This document shows positions 24,358 through 37,519 of a stretch of DNA of 64,000 nt, in pieces; within the stretch, counting starts at the first letter, position 1, and the number at the start of each line of letters is the position of its first letter. Origin of the DNA: Gigaspora margarita (Eukaryota; Glomeromycota; Glomeromycetes; Diversisporales; Gigasporaceae); NCBI GenBank assembly GCA_009809945.1, contig WTPW01001262.1, forward strand, positions 45,754-109,753, written 5' to 3'. The position numbers and the translations under genes were made by a program. The notes under the pieces are model-generated. The model ran no database searches, was not told where the DNA came from, and worked only from the letters and a program-made list of their open reading frames with translations.

Positions 24358-27300
24358 AATTCTTATTTTTACTGGGGATTTTCATGTCGATCAGTATCAA
24401 AAAAAGTAAGTGCAGGAGTATCAAAAACGTAAGATTTACATTACTTACACCTGCTCTCATTATTTTATTGGCCAAAAATCACGTGATAGTGAAAATTTTC
24501 ATATGGGCGGATTTGACGCAAGTAGATCTCACAATAACTAGATATGAAAATAACAATTTTTATTGTGGATGAGTTTTAAACTCATCTCCAATAGGCCAAA
24601 TGATCTACAAATTTGACCAGAATTAGCTTGTTTTGAAATGTAGATCAGTTTNCTGTTTACAGCATGAGGCCCGAACTTTTTTTTCTCCATGGCTAGGGTA
24701 CTCTAATACATAGTTGGCAATTTGACAAAATTACAGAGTTGAATGTCATAAAAATGTGTCATTTTTGTCATAAAAACTATTATTTTGTTATTATTTTATA
24801 ATATTTTATAAAATTTGGCAGTCATTTATTTGTCATAAAAAGTCATATTTGTCATTTTGCCAACACTACTCTAATATGTATAACTGTATAACATATAAAA
24901 ATAGCACTTGGAAATTGATCAAGTAATTTATCGGCTATAGCCGGCTATAGCCGGCTAGTAGTCGATAGTCGATGGTAGCTGACCGATAGCTGACCTAGCT
25001 GACCGAACCCATCCCTACAATAAAGCATCGTATCATCCATACAGCGTCAATACCAGTAATGAGATCAAGACATCCTCACGGTCAGTTTTATAATTCACTT
25101 CCGCACAATTATTATCAATCTCGGCTAAATTGTGTCACATTATTAAATTATATAGCCTTTTTAAAACCGGCTATTGAAATTTGGGAGCCTAGCTTAATTA
25201 CAGACTTAAACAGGTATTTGTAATAATAATTTACTGGTTTAAATTCATATAATATTTTATCTTTGCTTAAATAAATTTCTTGTGTTTGATCTGTGCAGAA
25301 TAAGAGAATCAGGAAAAGGCATATATAGTCATGATATTTACATAGAGTGTCTCCGTGATGGCTATAAAGAAGAAATTTACATTGACTACGCGCATAATCC
25401 AATTTATAGAATAGATGGTACAGTCTGGGGTGTAATTAGTATAACGCCGGAATCTACTCAAAAAGTTTTGAATAATAGAAGATTAAAAACTCTCAACAAA
25501 CTTTCATGTCAGACTGCCGGTTAGTAAATCATAAAGATCATGTGATTCTGCGACATATTATTAATATGCCTACATTTTTTAAGATGCCGAATCCTTAGAA
25601 AGTGGCTGTCACATTATAATGAAAGCATTACAAAATAATCAAGATATTCCATATGCATTAATTTATCTTATTGAAAATAACAAAGATCCAAAAACTGACT
25701 TTAATCCAGTTGCTCGTTTAGTAGCTACCACATTTGAAGTTTGTAAAGAAGAGTTGATTCATGAAAAATTAAAAAGACATATTCCGGATTATTTCCCAGA
25801 GACACATGAAACGATTGATTTAACCAAGCTTTCCGATCAGTATCATGAGGATGTAGAAGATGCAACATCCACTTATTCGTTCTTAAGATGTGGTTGTTGG
25901 CCCATTAATCTTGTAATGAAAGAAGAAAATTCCATTCAAGTTCTTTTAAAAGACAATTCTCAGGCAATTCTCTTGCCAATAAAACTCACATTTTGTGATG
26001 AACGAAATTTATCTGCTGTATTAATTTGTGGCATTAATCTACTTCGTAAACTTGATGATAAGTATATGGAATTTTATAAAGTACGCAATTTTAAAATATT
26101 TAAATATTTACTTTTTCATTATGATAATTAATAATGAATAAATTATGATTATTAGTCAGTTTTAAATTATGTGAATAGAATTTTGATCCATGGAATGTCA
26201 ATAGAAGAAGAAAAGAGACGTGCAAAATTATTAGCTGATTTGAATCATCAGAAAGACATGTTTCTCCAAGGCATAAGTCACGAACTAAAAAGTAATGAAT
26301 ATTGAATTCATAAAATTCTTTTCTTGAAATATTTTAAAAATAGATTTATTGATATATTATATATTCTGCCATTATTTTAGCACCATTAACCCTAATATTT
26401 TCACCACTTGATGAATTAATTAATATATGTTTACAAGATACACAAATGAATTCATATCTTCAAATAATACAACGTAATACCCGTCGGTTATCTAAGCTTA
26501 TTAATACTTTGCTTCAGGTAAATTCATATTTCTATAATTAATAATAGTATTACAAGCTAAAATTTAAAATTATAATTGGTTTTAAGAATTTTATATAAAG
26601 ATTATTAATGTCATATATAGTTTTCAAACATAGAATTAGAAGCGCATTTTTATGAAACAGATGTAGCCAAACTTACTCGAGAGCTTGCTATGAATTTTGA
26701 AAACATAACAAGAAAATTAGGCCTAGAATACATTATTGATGTTCCAAATTCCGATGAATTTAATCAGATTGAGAATATCAAAGTTTATCTAGATCATGAT
26801 ATGTATGAGGCAATTGTATTTAATCTTTGTAAGCATTTTTTCTAAAAGGTGTATGAAATTTTCTATGGCAGGATATTAATTCAATATTTCATTTTATTTA
26901 AAGGTTCAAATGCTATAAAGCACACTTGGAATGGGAGCATCTGCATTCGCTTATATTTGGATAATGAAAATGAGCAGAAAATGATAGTTCTTGAAGTCTC
27001 AGATACAGGTAAATCTTGCTTTACAAAAAATATCATTGTGATCTTTGAATACAAACATTTACAGTATATTTAAATAACTTATTTTAAGTGTTGGTATTCC
27101 AAAAACTACACTTCCAAATATATTTCAACGCTTTTATTGTATAAAATCTCAAAGTTCTCGTAGTCATGAAGGTGCTGGAATTGGTCTTGCTATCATCAAA
27201 GAATTTATTAAATGTCATGGAGGAGATATAACTGTTACTTCAGTAGTCAATAAAGGAACAACATTTAAATGTTGGTTTCCAACAGGATATAAACATTTAC

Positions 27301-29763
27301 CAGCAAATCAAATATGCTATAATGATAAGAAAAATTATCTAATGAGTAATGATCAAAAATATTCAATAAGGCAGTTTTATTTAGAAAAAAACTCACAATG
27401 GATACAAAATTATTCATCGTCAATGCAAGATAATATAATAAATAAAAAATTAATAAGTAAATATAATGCAGATATTAATAAATCAGATGATGTCATATCT
27501 TCTTTTCTACAGATTCTACAGATAATTCTTCAAATATTATCAGTAAAAAATACCAAATTTTGGTTATTGATGATAATACTGATATGAGGTAATAACTATT
27601 AATATTATTTTATTTGATTATTGCATAATTTTATATAGGATTTTTATAATATAATATTTTCTATTATTGATATAGAAATTATCTATCAGATTTGCTAAAA
27701 GAATTTAATGTGATTTGTGCTTGTGATGGCCAAGATGCAATTCAAATTTTAAATAAGCTTGACAAATTACTATATCTAATTCTTAGTGGTAAATAAATAT
27801 ATAACTATAGTATTTCTATCTAATTTATTGTTTATATATTATTAACTATTTAATTTTATTAAATTTAACAGATATTATAATGCCAAATATGAATGGATAT
27901 GAGTTATTGGATACAATAAGATCTAATATAAAAACCCAATTAATCCTATAATATTTTTAACTGCAAAAGCTGAAGAAGAATCTAGTATCAAAGGTAATCT
28001 ATTTTTATTTTTTTATAAAAATTAAATTTTTTAAAAATTAAGAAAATGTATTTTTTAACTTATTTACTATAGGATTTGAAAAAGGAGTAAATAATTATAT
28101 AAAAAACCCATTTTTCTCTTGAGAATTAATATTACGTATTTATGATAATATTAAACTCTCAAATTTTTGTTATAAAATATTATATCAACAATATAGACAA
28201 GAAACAATTAAGCAATTTCTACTTACAATTTCAGAAATGATTAATTCTGGACATGATTTATGAAACACTTTCAAATATTATAAAAAAAATTCCTAAAATA
28301 TTACCATGTGACAGAATATTTATTATTTCATATTAACTATCTAATTCAAATATTTCAAATAGTACATTAGTTCTTTATATGAAAATCCAGAAAATAAAAC
28401 ACTGATAGCTGAATCATTCCAGAATGAAGAAATTACCAATTTATATTTACAAAGTATACAATCACAAACATTTTTAAATAATAATCCTGGAATAGAAATT
28501 TTACTAAACACATATTGTACCAATACTTGCAAAAATGTTTCCATGCTATCATCAGAAATAAAAATGAATAATAGTAATTGGGGATGGATTAAATTACATT
28601 GGTCTTCAAATTCTATTTGGCTTAATACAGAAATAGAAATATTACAACAAATATCAAATCAAATAAGTTTAACTATTTTTTATAAAACATTAATAGAAGA
28701 AAATTTAAAAAAAGAGGTCCAAATAAGAGCTGAAACTATTGCAAATAAAATTAAAACTCAAATATCAGCAAACCTTTCTCATGGTATAGTATAATCTTTA
28801 AACAATTATTGGCTTTGAAATTATATGATACTAAATTTCAATATCATTTCTACAATTTTATTAAAGAATTATGAACACTACTAGGAGCAATAATAGGGCT
28901 TATTTCTACTTTTGATCAATCAACTCTAACTAATGATCAAAAAGACACAATTAATATAATACAATATGCTTCTGATTCTGTATTAAGTATAGTTAACAAA
29001 ATTCTTAATGTAGCTAAATTAGAAACATATCAAATAACTTCAATAAATACAATATTTGACTTATTGGAAAAAGTAATTGAACAATTATAGAGAATAAACA
29101 AATTGAATTGATTTTAAATTATGATATAGAAAATCTACCAAGATATATTAAGAGTGACCCTGAAAGGTACTTAAATAATATTTTTTTATCATAAAATTGC
29201 AAATAGCTTACTTTATTATCTTTTATTATATATAGGCTAAAACAAGTTTTATTTTACTTATTATTAAATTTGTAATTATATTTAATAAATATTCTTTTAT
29301 ATTTTAATAATTTATATTATACTCTATTACATTACTTTAATTATATTGTTTATTTTTATTTATTTAGGATCAAATTTACTAAAACAGGTGAAATTATAGT
29401 ATATGTTTCAATAAAATCACATAATAGAATTAATGATAATAAGAGTAATGCTTATAGTCATACAATAAAAAAAGACTGTCTTTTAATTGAACTGCACAAT
29501 ACTAGCAATAGATATGCTAATTATTGTTATTTATTTTATATAATATATTACAATAATTCAATTTATTTTAACTAATAACAGTATTAATCCAAAATCAATT
29601 AATTATTAGATATCAAACCACTATAGAACTTGGTCTTTCAATCTGTAAAAATTTAGTAGTAATTAATGGTGGAGAATTTAAAGCTGAAAACCAGTTAGAA
29701 AAAGGAAGTAAAATTTGGTTTACATGGAATTTTGATTCATCACCACTAAATATACAATTTTAA

Positions 29764-30779
29764 AATATCTTAAAATGGTTAAAAAGATTAAAAAGGCTGA
29801 TGCATTTTGATACTCTTTCTAAAGGTATCCAAAAAATAAAAAATTATACTATCAATCAATTTATAGTATTTATTAAACTTTATAAAAAGAACAAAGATAA
29901 GATTATAAAATTTTTTATATTAATTAAGAGATATAGATATATATAGTAATGGTTTGTTAATAATTTTTGTTATTTTTAGTCTATAAAAAAAATTAAGTTT
30001 AAAATTTAATTTCAAAAATTGAAGAATGAATTGCTATTATTTATTCTCTAATTACTGGCAAAAAATTACTGAACTATTCTATTTGTGTAATAATTTTGTT
30101 GTAAACAAAAATATTGGTACTATAAATTAGTAGCATAAATCAAAATTTACTTAATATAAACTAGACTTAAGAAGTTAGAAATAAAAGTGCTATATTATAT
30201 TGTAATAGTATATTATATATCAGTTCTAGTATAGTTTAGTTTTTTATTAATTTTATATTAAAAAACAGTAAAGCTTTGCTTTAACAATTATAAAAAATTG
30301 GTTGGAATTTTTTGTAGTTTTTGTACTAGCATACAACAATTGGTTATTTTATAATAATTATATATATACAAGTTATATTGGTTATTTTAACTAAAAGGAA
30401 ATTACAAGTTAGTCTGCTTAGTATAGATTATGTTCTTAAATGCATCTTTCTATAGCTAATAAATATTAGTTGTTAAAATAGCAAATATAAGGTTTTATTT
30501 CTTATTAAAAATCTGCAACAATAGATAATACATAATAAAAGTTTGTAATAATTAGTAATGCTATTAGAATATAATAATCAAATCAATAAATTATTAATAA
30601 ATAAGTTGCTAATATTAACCAAAATAAAAAATTAACATAGATAATTTTTTAAATAATCCAGAATTTAAAAAAATAGATATAATTAAATTAACTAATAAGC
30701 CTATTTTATCTTTATATCTGTAATACATATTGGTTTAAAGTTATAATATTATAAAATTTAACAACTTTTTAATTACTAA
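29764..30779. other. AT-rich spacer, no gene
   Basis: No open frame with coding character is seen. Short direct words such as ATTATATAT and ATAATAATTA abound. No element ends were identified. Confidence 0.5.
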
Positions 30780-31695
30780 CAGGCATAGGACATGTCTCCT
30801 TAAGATAGGCCAAATTACTGTTTATAATAAAAATTTTAATAAAACATAAATTTACTCTAAACTTTGAACTAAAGATCCTATTCAGGTTAACTAATTAATT
30901 TAAAATTAAATTTTATAGTTATATAGAACAAGAAAAGAAGAAAATTGGGCTTAAAAAAACCAAGTTAAAACTTTGTTAATTTTGTACAATTTCAAAATAT
31001 AACCTTACCAAAAACTAATATTTACTAATTTTAAAACAGAAATTATAAACAAAATATAGGTTATTTTACAAAAAAATAAATTAACTATATGCTAAAGTTA
31101 ACTACTATTTTTGTTAAAATAACCTGCTTTGGGCTTCTAAATAAACTTGCTCAGCATGTAATTCTATCTGTACAAGATCAAACTATGTTTTCTTAAAACT
31201 TTTACTAAGGTTAAAGTTAAAAAAAAATGGTTTAGAAAAAATATTTTCTAACTTTAGCTATTTTTCACTTAGTAAAAGGCCCAATAAAATGCATTTTAAC
31301 ATCAATTCAAATAAATCACATTTTGAACAAATTTATTAGAATCCCAAATCAGGTTAACTTAATAAAAAAAGTAGTTATATTACAAAACAAAATTGTCAAG
31401 ATTACCTATAGTTTTGCTACTAAGTAAAATTGTTCAGAGTATAGTTTTACATATAAGTTTTGTTTTAAAATTAGTAACTATTTTGATTTAGCAAAGTTAC
31501 ATTTTGAAATTGTACAAAATTTACAAAATTTTAACTTGGTTTTTAAGCTTAATTTTTTCTTTTATATAACTGTAAAATTTAATTTTAAGTTAATTAGTTA
31601 AGCTAAATAGAATTTTCAGCTCAAAGTTAATAGTAAATTCATATATTTTTATTAAAGCTTTTATTATAAAAAGCAATAAAAAGGTCATGTCCTAT
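30780..31695. repeat. Fold-back of about 0.9 kb, second copy
   Basis: A decayed relative of the 16.1-17.9 kb fold-back, with the same marker words (TTGTTAATTTTGTACAATTT, CTGCTTTGGGCTTCTAA, AATTGTTCAGAG) in mirrored order around a centre near 31240. No coding capacity. Confidence 0.7.
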
Positions 31696-32212
31696 ATATG
31701 CCAAGCAAATTTAGATTATGATCCAAATGTGCTAAGAAAAATTTAAATTTAATCTAAATAGTCTCTAAAAAAAAGAATCAAAACTCTAGTTGATACAATA
31801 ATTTATATAAAGATAATAGTATTATTTTGTAAATTAATAAATTTGTTACTATAATTACTATAATTACATCTTATTCAAGCTAGTCAAATTCTAAGATTAG
31901 GTTTAATATTACACATTTTAAAAAGTCAACCCAAATATTTGATTGCCAAAAATTGCTTCTAAATTAAAATTATATATATAAACCTTTTAGTTTCTAACAA
32001 AAAAACTTTCTTAATAAATTTAATAAAACTATGGCCTTTTTAACCAAGTCTTACTCCAACTCTAACCTTAATTGCATAGTTTTATTTTATAAAAAAGTTG
32101 TTTATTATAGTTATATTATACCTAATTTTAGTTTTAGTTACAGTAATTTATAACTACAAATTAATTAATACTTATTTTGTTTATTTTATATTATAAATAA
32201 TGGTATTGTTAA

Positions 32213-32518
32213 ATTACACCACTGGTGTTCAATACCACTATAATTTTTATTATGAGCTGTAGTGTAATGTGAAAATCAGGTGCAATGCAAATTTTTTAGA
32301 TATTTTTTAAAAAATGACTATAACACAAAAATTCATTTAGAAATCATCTTTGAGGCTCTAACAAAAAATTCCTTATAAATTTTGTTATAAACTATGCCCC
32401 TGCTCTATCCTAGGCCTTAACCCTAACCATAATATTAATCAAAATTTACTTTTTGTTTTTGTTTTGATTTGCATATTACACAAATTTTATATTACTGGTG
32501 TTGAACACCACAGGTGCA
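32213..32518. mobile_element. Fold-back element, copy of 6546-6781 family
   Basis: Left TTACACCACTGGTGTTCAAT, right reversed TTGCACCTGTGGTGTTCAAC. The interior shares GAGGCTCTAACAAAAAATTC and CCTAACCATAATATTAATCA with the copy inside the 6.3 kb hAT. No duplication was seen. Confidence 0.65.
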
Positions 32519-32725
32519 ATATATAATTTTTGATAAATAATATGAAAATCAAATAATACTGAAATTTACAACATTATATAACAATCTTTTATATAAATAT
32601 TAGAATTCTGGTATTAGAGTTAGGGAAGTGCAATAAACATCTAATTAGGGTTTATATAGATCATATCCCCTCCCCCCTAGTGATAGACTATTGACTAATT
32701 AAATTTTATCTTTTGTAATATTTAA

Positions 32726-32830
32726 AAAATTCAAAAATGTCTTTGATATAAAAATAAGCTATCCCACAATCGACAACAGTTGCTACATAGTAAAGTCCAA
32801 ACTTTACTATATGAATTAATTATAGATACT
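32726..32830. repeat. Dispersed AATAAGCTA/TAGTAAAGTCC repeat
   Basis: CTTTGATATAAAAATAAGCT and ATAGTAAAGTCCAAACTTTA match 60228-60305. A related arm is at 41840-41900. This is old non-coding mobile DNA, not a gene. Confidence 0.6.
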
Positions 32831-34899
32831 AAAGTAAACATATTTAAAAGATCAAAATATACTTTAAAATTTTCATCAATATTGAAGAACATTTTATAAA
32901 ACCAATACTCTCTAATGATCACTTGAGCCAAAATTGGAGCAAAAATAATACCTAATTGCATGTCATACAATAGTATTAAATACTTTACAAACCACCAAAT
33001 TCAAGAAAATACAAAGCTAAGGCTACAAAGCAAAGAATCAATTACAAGTTCAATAGTACTATCGAAATTATCTACAAGGTTTCTTTAATATTGCAAAAAC
33101 AGCAATAGGAAAATAGATTTATTGAGCAAGTTGACCAATAACCTAACAAAACCAGATGCAAAGAAATGATTTTAGAACTAGAAGGCAGAACTAAATTTTA
33201 GTTCTATTAATTGAATTATACTACATCATCTGCTAGTTAGAAAATTTTCTACTACTATTTTTAATATCAAAAGTGGGAATTTACTGTGACCCTGTACTGC
33301 AGATCATACTATACAACAAACTAAAACAAACACATATCAGCAATACAGTTAAATCAGGAATGAGTAAACAAACAAAATAGTCAATCAACTAACAAAACAA
33401 ATGAACAAAACAAATATATTTATATATTACTCAATTAAGCAACTTTATACTATAGTTATAGCAACTAGATATGGAATTCCTGTTAAAGGTTAAAATTATT
33501 TTCAAGAAAGATTTCCAAACTCCATTTCAGATTGATGAAGCACATGACTAGTTTGTGCTAAAAAAGACAAGATTATTGCCCAATAGCTAGGTCTTAACAA
33601 CCCAAAAGTCATTACAACTATAAGAGTATCACTACAAAGTTAAATTATTTCAATTATAAACAATCAAGTAAACAATCTTTAACCCAAGAAAAGTAACCAT
33701 TGTTGGAAGGATTAATATATGAGCATAGTAGAAACATTCAAATTAATACTAAAAAAGTATTGCTAAAAATTCTTGAATATGAAACAACATATTATGGAAC
33801 AGAAGAAATTAAGGACAAGCTCATACAAGAATCACTAGAACTCTGAACAATCTATATGAGATCATATTTGAAAAATTGCTAATGGAGGGCCTTTTTTTAA
33901 AAAAGTTATATTTGAAAGTAGGTATTGGGTAAAAAGGTTATATTTGAAAACAGCTAATAGACAAAAAGAGAATATTTAAAAGAATGCTACTAGTTTATAT
34001 TTTACAAATGTTATATTTGAAATATGCTAATAAAAAATATAAAATATATTGGTAAGTTTTTTTAAAGAGCATTTGGTTCATTTTGTTTTTTTTTTGTTTT
34101 TTTTTTAAAAAAAGTTAATGGGATTCAAACTTTTTATTTAATTTTTGAAATATAGCTGATTTATACCAATATGAAACACTAACTGAAAAAATTTTTACTA
34201 TGATGCTCAAATATAACCTCACATAAATTATTTGAGGTTCTGAATCACTCAGTAGAGAGAATAACAAAAAGAGTATTATAAATTTACAACAATCAAGTAA
34301 CAAAATTTCAACAAAAGAGATAAAAGAAACTAGCAAACAGACTAGAATTGAGTTCTCAGATAGACCACTACTAGCCAATCATACCAACAAGCAGAAAAAC
34401 CAAGAATCTGAAAGCCTAGTAAATTCTGCTAGTACTGACAATATTAAAAAAAGAACTAATCAAATATACCAGATATTTTTGGTTCAATCTGGGCTTCAGC
34501 TATTTCAAAGAGTACTTAATAGTGAAATCTCAGAATGATTTCAAATATAATTTTACTTTATGGGACTTACTTTCAAATGTATGCTTCAATAGGATTAGAT
34601 AATGCCTCAACTACTATAATAAAGCAGAAATAACTAAAACTCAATACAGAAAAATCTAGAGCTATATATATAAAGATCAAGGCTGCTAATCTGACAAGAC
34701 TCTTAGCACTTCAAAAGGCCTAATCAATTCACTTGGAAGAAAGAAAGCTTCTAAGAGTTACCCTAAATGAATTTGATAAATCAATCCTAAATAAAAAAAG
34801 AGAGATAAAGGCAATTCTTTAAAACCTGCCCAAAACAACAAAAAAAATAACTTTACAATAACAACAAAGGCATTTACCAAACAATAGTAATAATAACTA
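32831..34899. other. Eroded sequence, possibly the LINE 5' part
   Basis: From about 33500 the plus strand has lysine- and glutamate-rich broken frames (for example EYETTYYGTEEIKDKL near 33770), possibly an eroded ORF1 of the downstream LINE. No domain can be named. Confidence 0.35.
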
Positions 34900-35699
34900 A
34901 TGCAAAGTGGCTATAGTGTTCTTGATCATTACAGGATTTACAAGATGCAACAAGATCAAAAATCTACTATTACAACACCAAGCTACTATGAAAACAAAAT
35001 ATATTAGTTAGAGAAACCAGAATGAATACAACTATATCAACATCAAATACTCAATTCAAAAAGATTAAAAAAAAAGAAATTAAGTCAAAACAGACTAAGC
35101 TAAGTGGCACAAGAAATCTTAATCAATCTGATACTATAGTTACCAAATCTGCTACTAAAAACTACAAGAGTAAAGAGTACTACAAAACACCTGCAATACA
35201 AGAAGACAATCTGGCAAAAATAGAAATAATATTGCACAACATACTTAGCAGATTAGATAAAATACAAGCAGATTGATTCTGCTTTGTTAATCTAAGGGCA
35301 CCTAGTATACTATAGCAAACACGAGAGGCTCTATTAGAACAGTACAACTATGTACACATTCAACTTCAAATTCTTACTCTAAAAGCCAAACTGAGTCTCT
35401 AATGACAATTTTTATACCAATCTAAGGTTGGATTATTATAGTCGCAAAGTATATACTATAATAGAAAATCCAAAAACAATAATAATTATCAAAAAAACAA
35501 CAATAGCTAACTCAAAACAAAGATAGTACAAATTTATTAGAGAATAGCTTGCATGCAGTACCTCTATTCTTAATAGAAGAAATTAAAAACAACTAGATAT
35601 TAGTTCTAAATATTGTGTGCTATAATATAAACAGTCTTAGACAAAACCCTCTAAACTTAGAGGCCTATCAGAGTAGTTAGAAGAAAATTTAATTAATAT

Positions 35700-36330
35700 T
35701 TGTGGAATTCTAAAAATGAACATTTCAGGCAAAGAGAGATTTTATATTGCAAAAAAAATATTTTAATTTTATGTACTTCTAGTCAGACTTTGACAAAGAC
35801 AAAAAGAAAGGTTCTAAATGGGCATTCTAATAGACAAATAGTAGAAAAGCATATAGAAAATATCTTCAAGTCCAATAGCAATATGCTAACAGCAGATCTT
35901 TACTTTAAACAACTTATTATTATAATTATTATAATCTATCTGCTATCAAATAACAAATTAAAGTCAAAAAAAGTATAGCAAGAGGTAATAAACAGATATA
36001 TAAAAAGAAGTCCTAATACTCACTTTATAATTCTTGGAGATTTCAATGCCATTATTGACCCAGATATAGACAAAGTATCTGAAACATGCAAGACTTCAAA
36101 CAAAAGAATACTGCTCCATAATTGGCTTAATAAAACCAATTTTGCTAATATATACAGGGTTTTAAACCTATATGAAAGGTGTAAATAGACCAAATTTGGA
36201 CCTCTAACAACCTTTTTTTTGGATTGCTTGGAGCTAATATAACAGAAATGGATACTCTCACGGAAAGTGATCATGATATAGTATCAGCCTTACTTGATTT
36301 AAGTTACTTGACATCAAATTGTAACCTAAC
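35700..36330 (+). pseudogene. LINE endonuclease fragment
   Basis: THFIILGDFNAIIDPDIDKV (near 36020-36075) carries the GDFN motif of exonuclease/endonuclease/phosphatase-fold enzymes. LTESDHDIVSALLDL (near 36257) carries the conserved SDH motif, both needed for nicking at the insertion site. Two stops and a frame change lie between them. The first half (to about 35980) is poorly conserved. The enzyme is dead. Confidence 0.8.
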
Positions 36331-36426
36331 AAAAATAAAGAAGAACCAAGTTAAAAAAAACAATTTTTCTATATGATAAGGCAAAAGAAGATGACTGGAA
36401 CTCATATTATACAGACCTCGATAATT

Positions 36427-36962
36427 GACAATCTGCTAGTCATCTGGTGCAAGATCATAGTGTAACATGATACAGATCTTATATATTTATTATATAGAGT
36501 GTAAATAACAAGTATCTCTAAGAAAATTTTTTTTTGTAATAAGTTAATAGCTAAATGGCCACTAATTGAAAGTTGTAGACTCACTGAGATGCATTTAAAG
36601 GAGGTGTAATCATCCAAATTGACCCAGTAGTTGCTGAGATATCTTTAAAAAACGATTGGCTGACTATATAAAATTACTATGTAAACAATAGTTGTTTACA
36701 TAGTAATTTTATATAGTTGGCCTATCATTTTTTAAAGATATCTTAGCAACTACTAGACCAATTTGGACGATCTCACCTTCTTTAGATGCGTTTCAGTAGG
36801 TTCTACAACTTTTAATTAGTGGGCATTAGCTATTAACTTAGTATAAAAAATCTTTATATGAATAATTGTCAAAAAATCTTGGCATTTCCAGCTTATATAA
36901 TATACATAGTGATCTGCATCACATTATATTATGACCTTGTACCAGATGACTAGCAGATCATC
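36427..36962. mobile_element. 536 bp palindromic insertion in the LINE
   Basis: An almost complete palindrome centred near 36700. The outer ends are GACAATCTGCTAGTCATCTG and, reversed, GATGATCTGCTAGTCATCTG. Inner arms include TTACATAGTAATTTTATATA. It separates LINE endonuclease and RT coding. A 4 bp AATT flanks both sides (36423-36426 and 36963-36966), which is short evidence for a duplication. Confidence 0.75.
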
Positions 36963-37519
36963 AATTAAACAATACCAAAACAGAAGACTTGTTTAAAACT
37001 AATAAAGAACCAAATCTTGCTAGTAAAGAGAATCTAGACAATTTATAGAAGATAATAGAAAGCAGTATCCTTAAAGCAGCTCACAAAAATATTCCTAAAA
37101 AAAGGTTCTCAATACAGTCACAAACAAATGAAAACTTAGGCCGAAGCCAAAAATATACAAAAATCTTGTTAATCTGGATAAATAGATTAGTAAAGAAAGC
37201 AAGTTCAAGAGCTTACAAATTTTCAAATTAGACCAAGTTTTGCTAAAAAAAAAAATACACTAAATAAAATTAACAAGGAACTCAATTTAAACATCATTTT
37301 CCAAAATAAATATTGGTTAGATAAAGCTTTAGAAGATTTTAAAGGCTAGTAAAAAATCCTTTAAGAAAAAAATGCTCAAGAACTAGAGCAGGTACATATC
37401 AAAATAATCAACAATAGAATTTCTAAAAGGTATAAAATAATAGATAGTAGTCAGAGAAAAAATGCTAGCCAGCCTACTTGATAAACCCTTCAGCAAAATT
37501 AAAATAGATTAACTATTAG

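Larger units (their letters stand above)
23009..25017. mobile_element. 2009 bp hAT-like element in the kinase intron
   Basis: Both ends read TAGGGATGGGTTCGGTCAGC, followed by subterminal AGTCGGCTAGCCGATA-type arrays. The flanks have an exact 8 bp duplication, CAATAAAG, at 23001-23008 and 25018-25025. This TSD contains the AG splice acceptor of the host intron, so both copies carry an acceptor. The interior is a four-unit palindromic array with an assembly gap; there is no transposase. Without it the intron would be 58 bp (22951-23008). Confidence 0.93.
22677..29763 (+). pseudogene. Double hybrid histidine kinase, decayed
   Basis: Nine exons keep one frame: 22677-22802, 22888-22950, 25026-25213, 25299-25519, 25584-26080, 26156-26291, 26381-26517, 26621-26828, 26904-27008. 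They encode an N-terminal sensor region (YDWSSTSLGPIDSWEP), a HisKA H-box (GISHELKTPL), and a HATPase N-box (NAIKHTWNGSI). Beyond that are GAGIGLAI (G2), a receiver (LVIDDNTDMR; phosphoacceptor in ILSDIIMPNMNGYE), a GAF-like region, a second HisKA (ANLSHEL) and a second HATPase (TIELGLSICKNLV), ending at TAA 29761-29763. Breaks: a one-base mismatch at the splice before the first G1 box (27008/27089), a frame change near 27510, another near 27945, TGA at 28120-28122 and 28872-28874, and a further frame change near 29090. Two-component sensing of an unknown signal is family knowledge. Probably non-functional as sequenced, though assembly errors could explain the single-base breaks. Confidence 0.8.
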
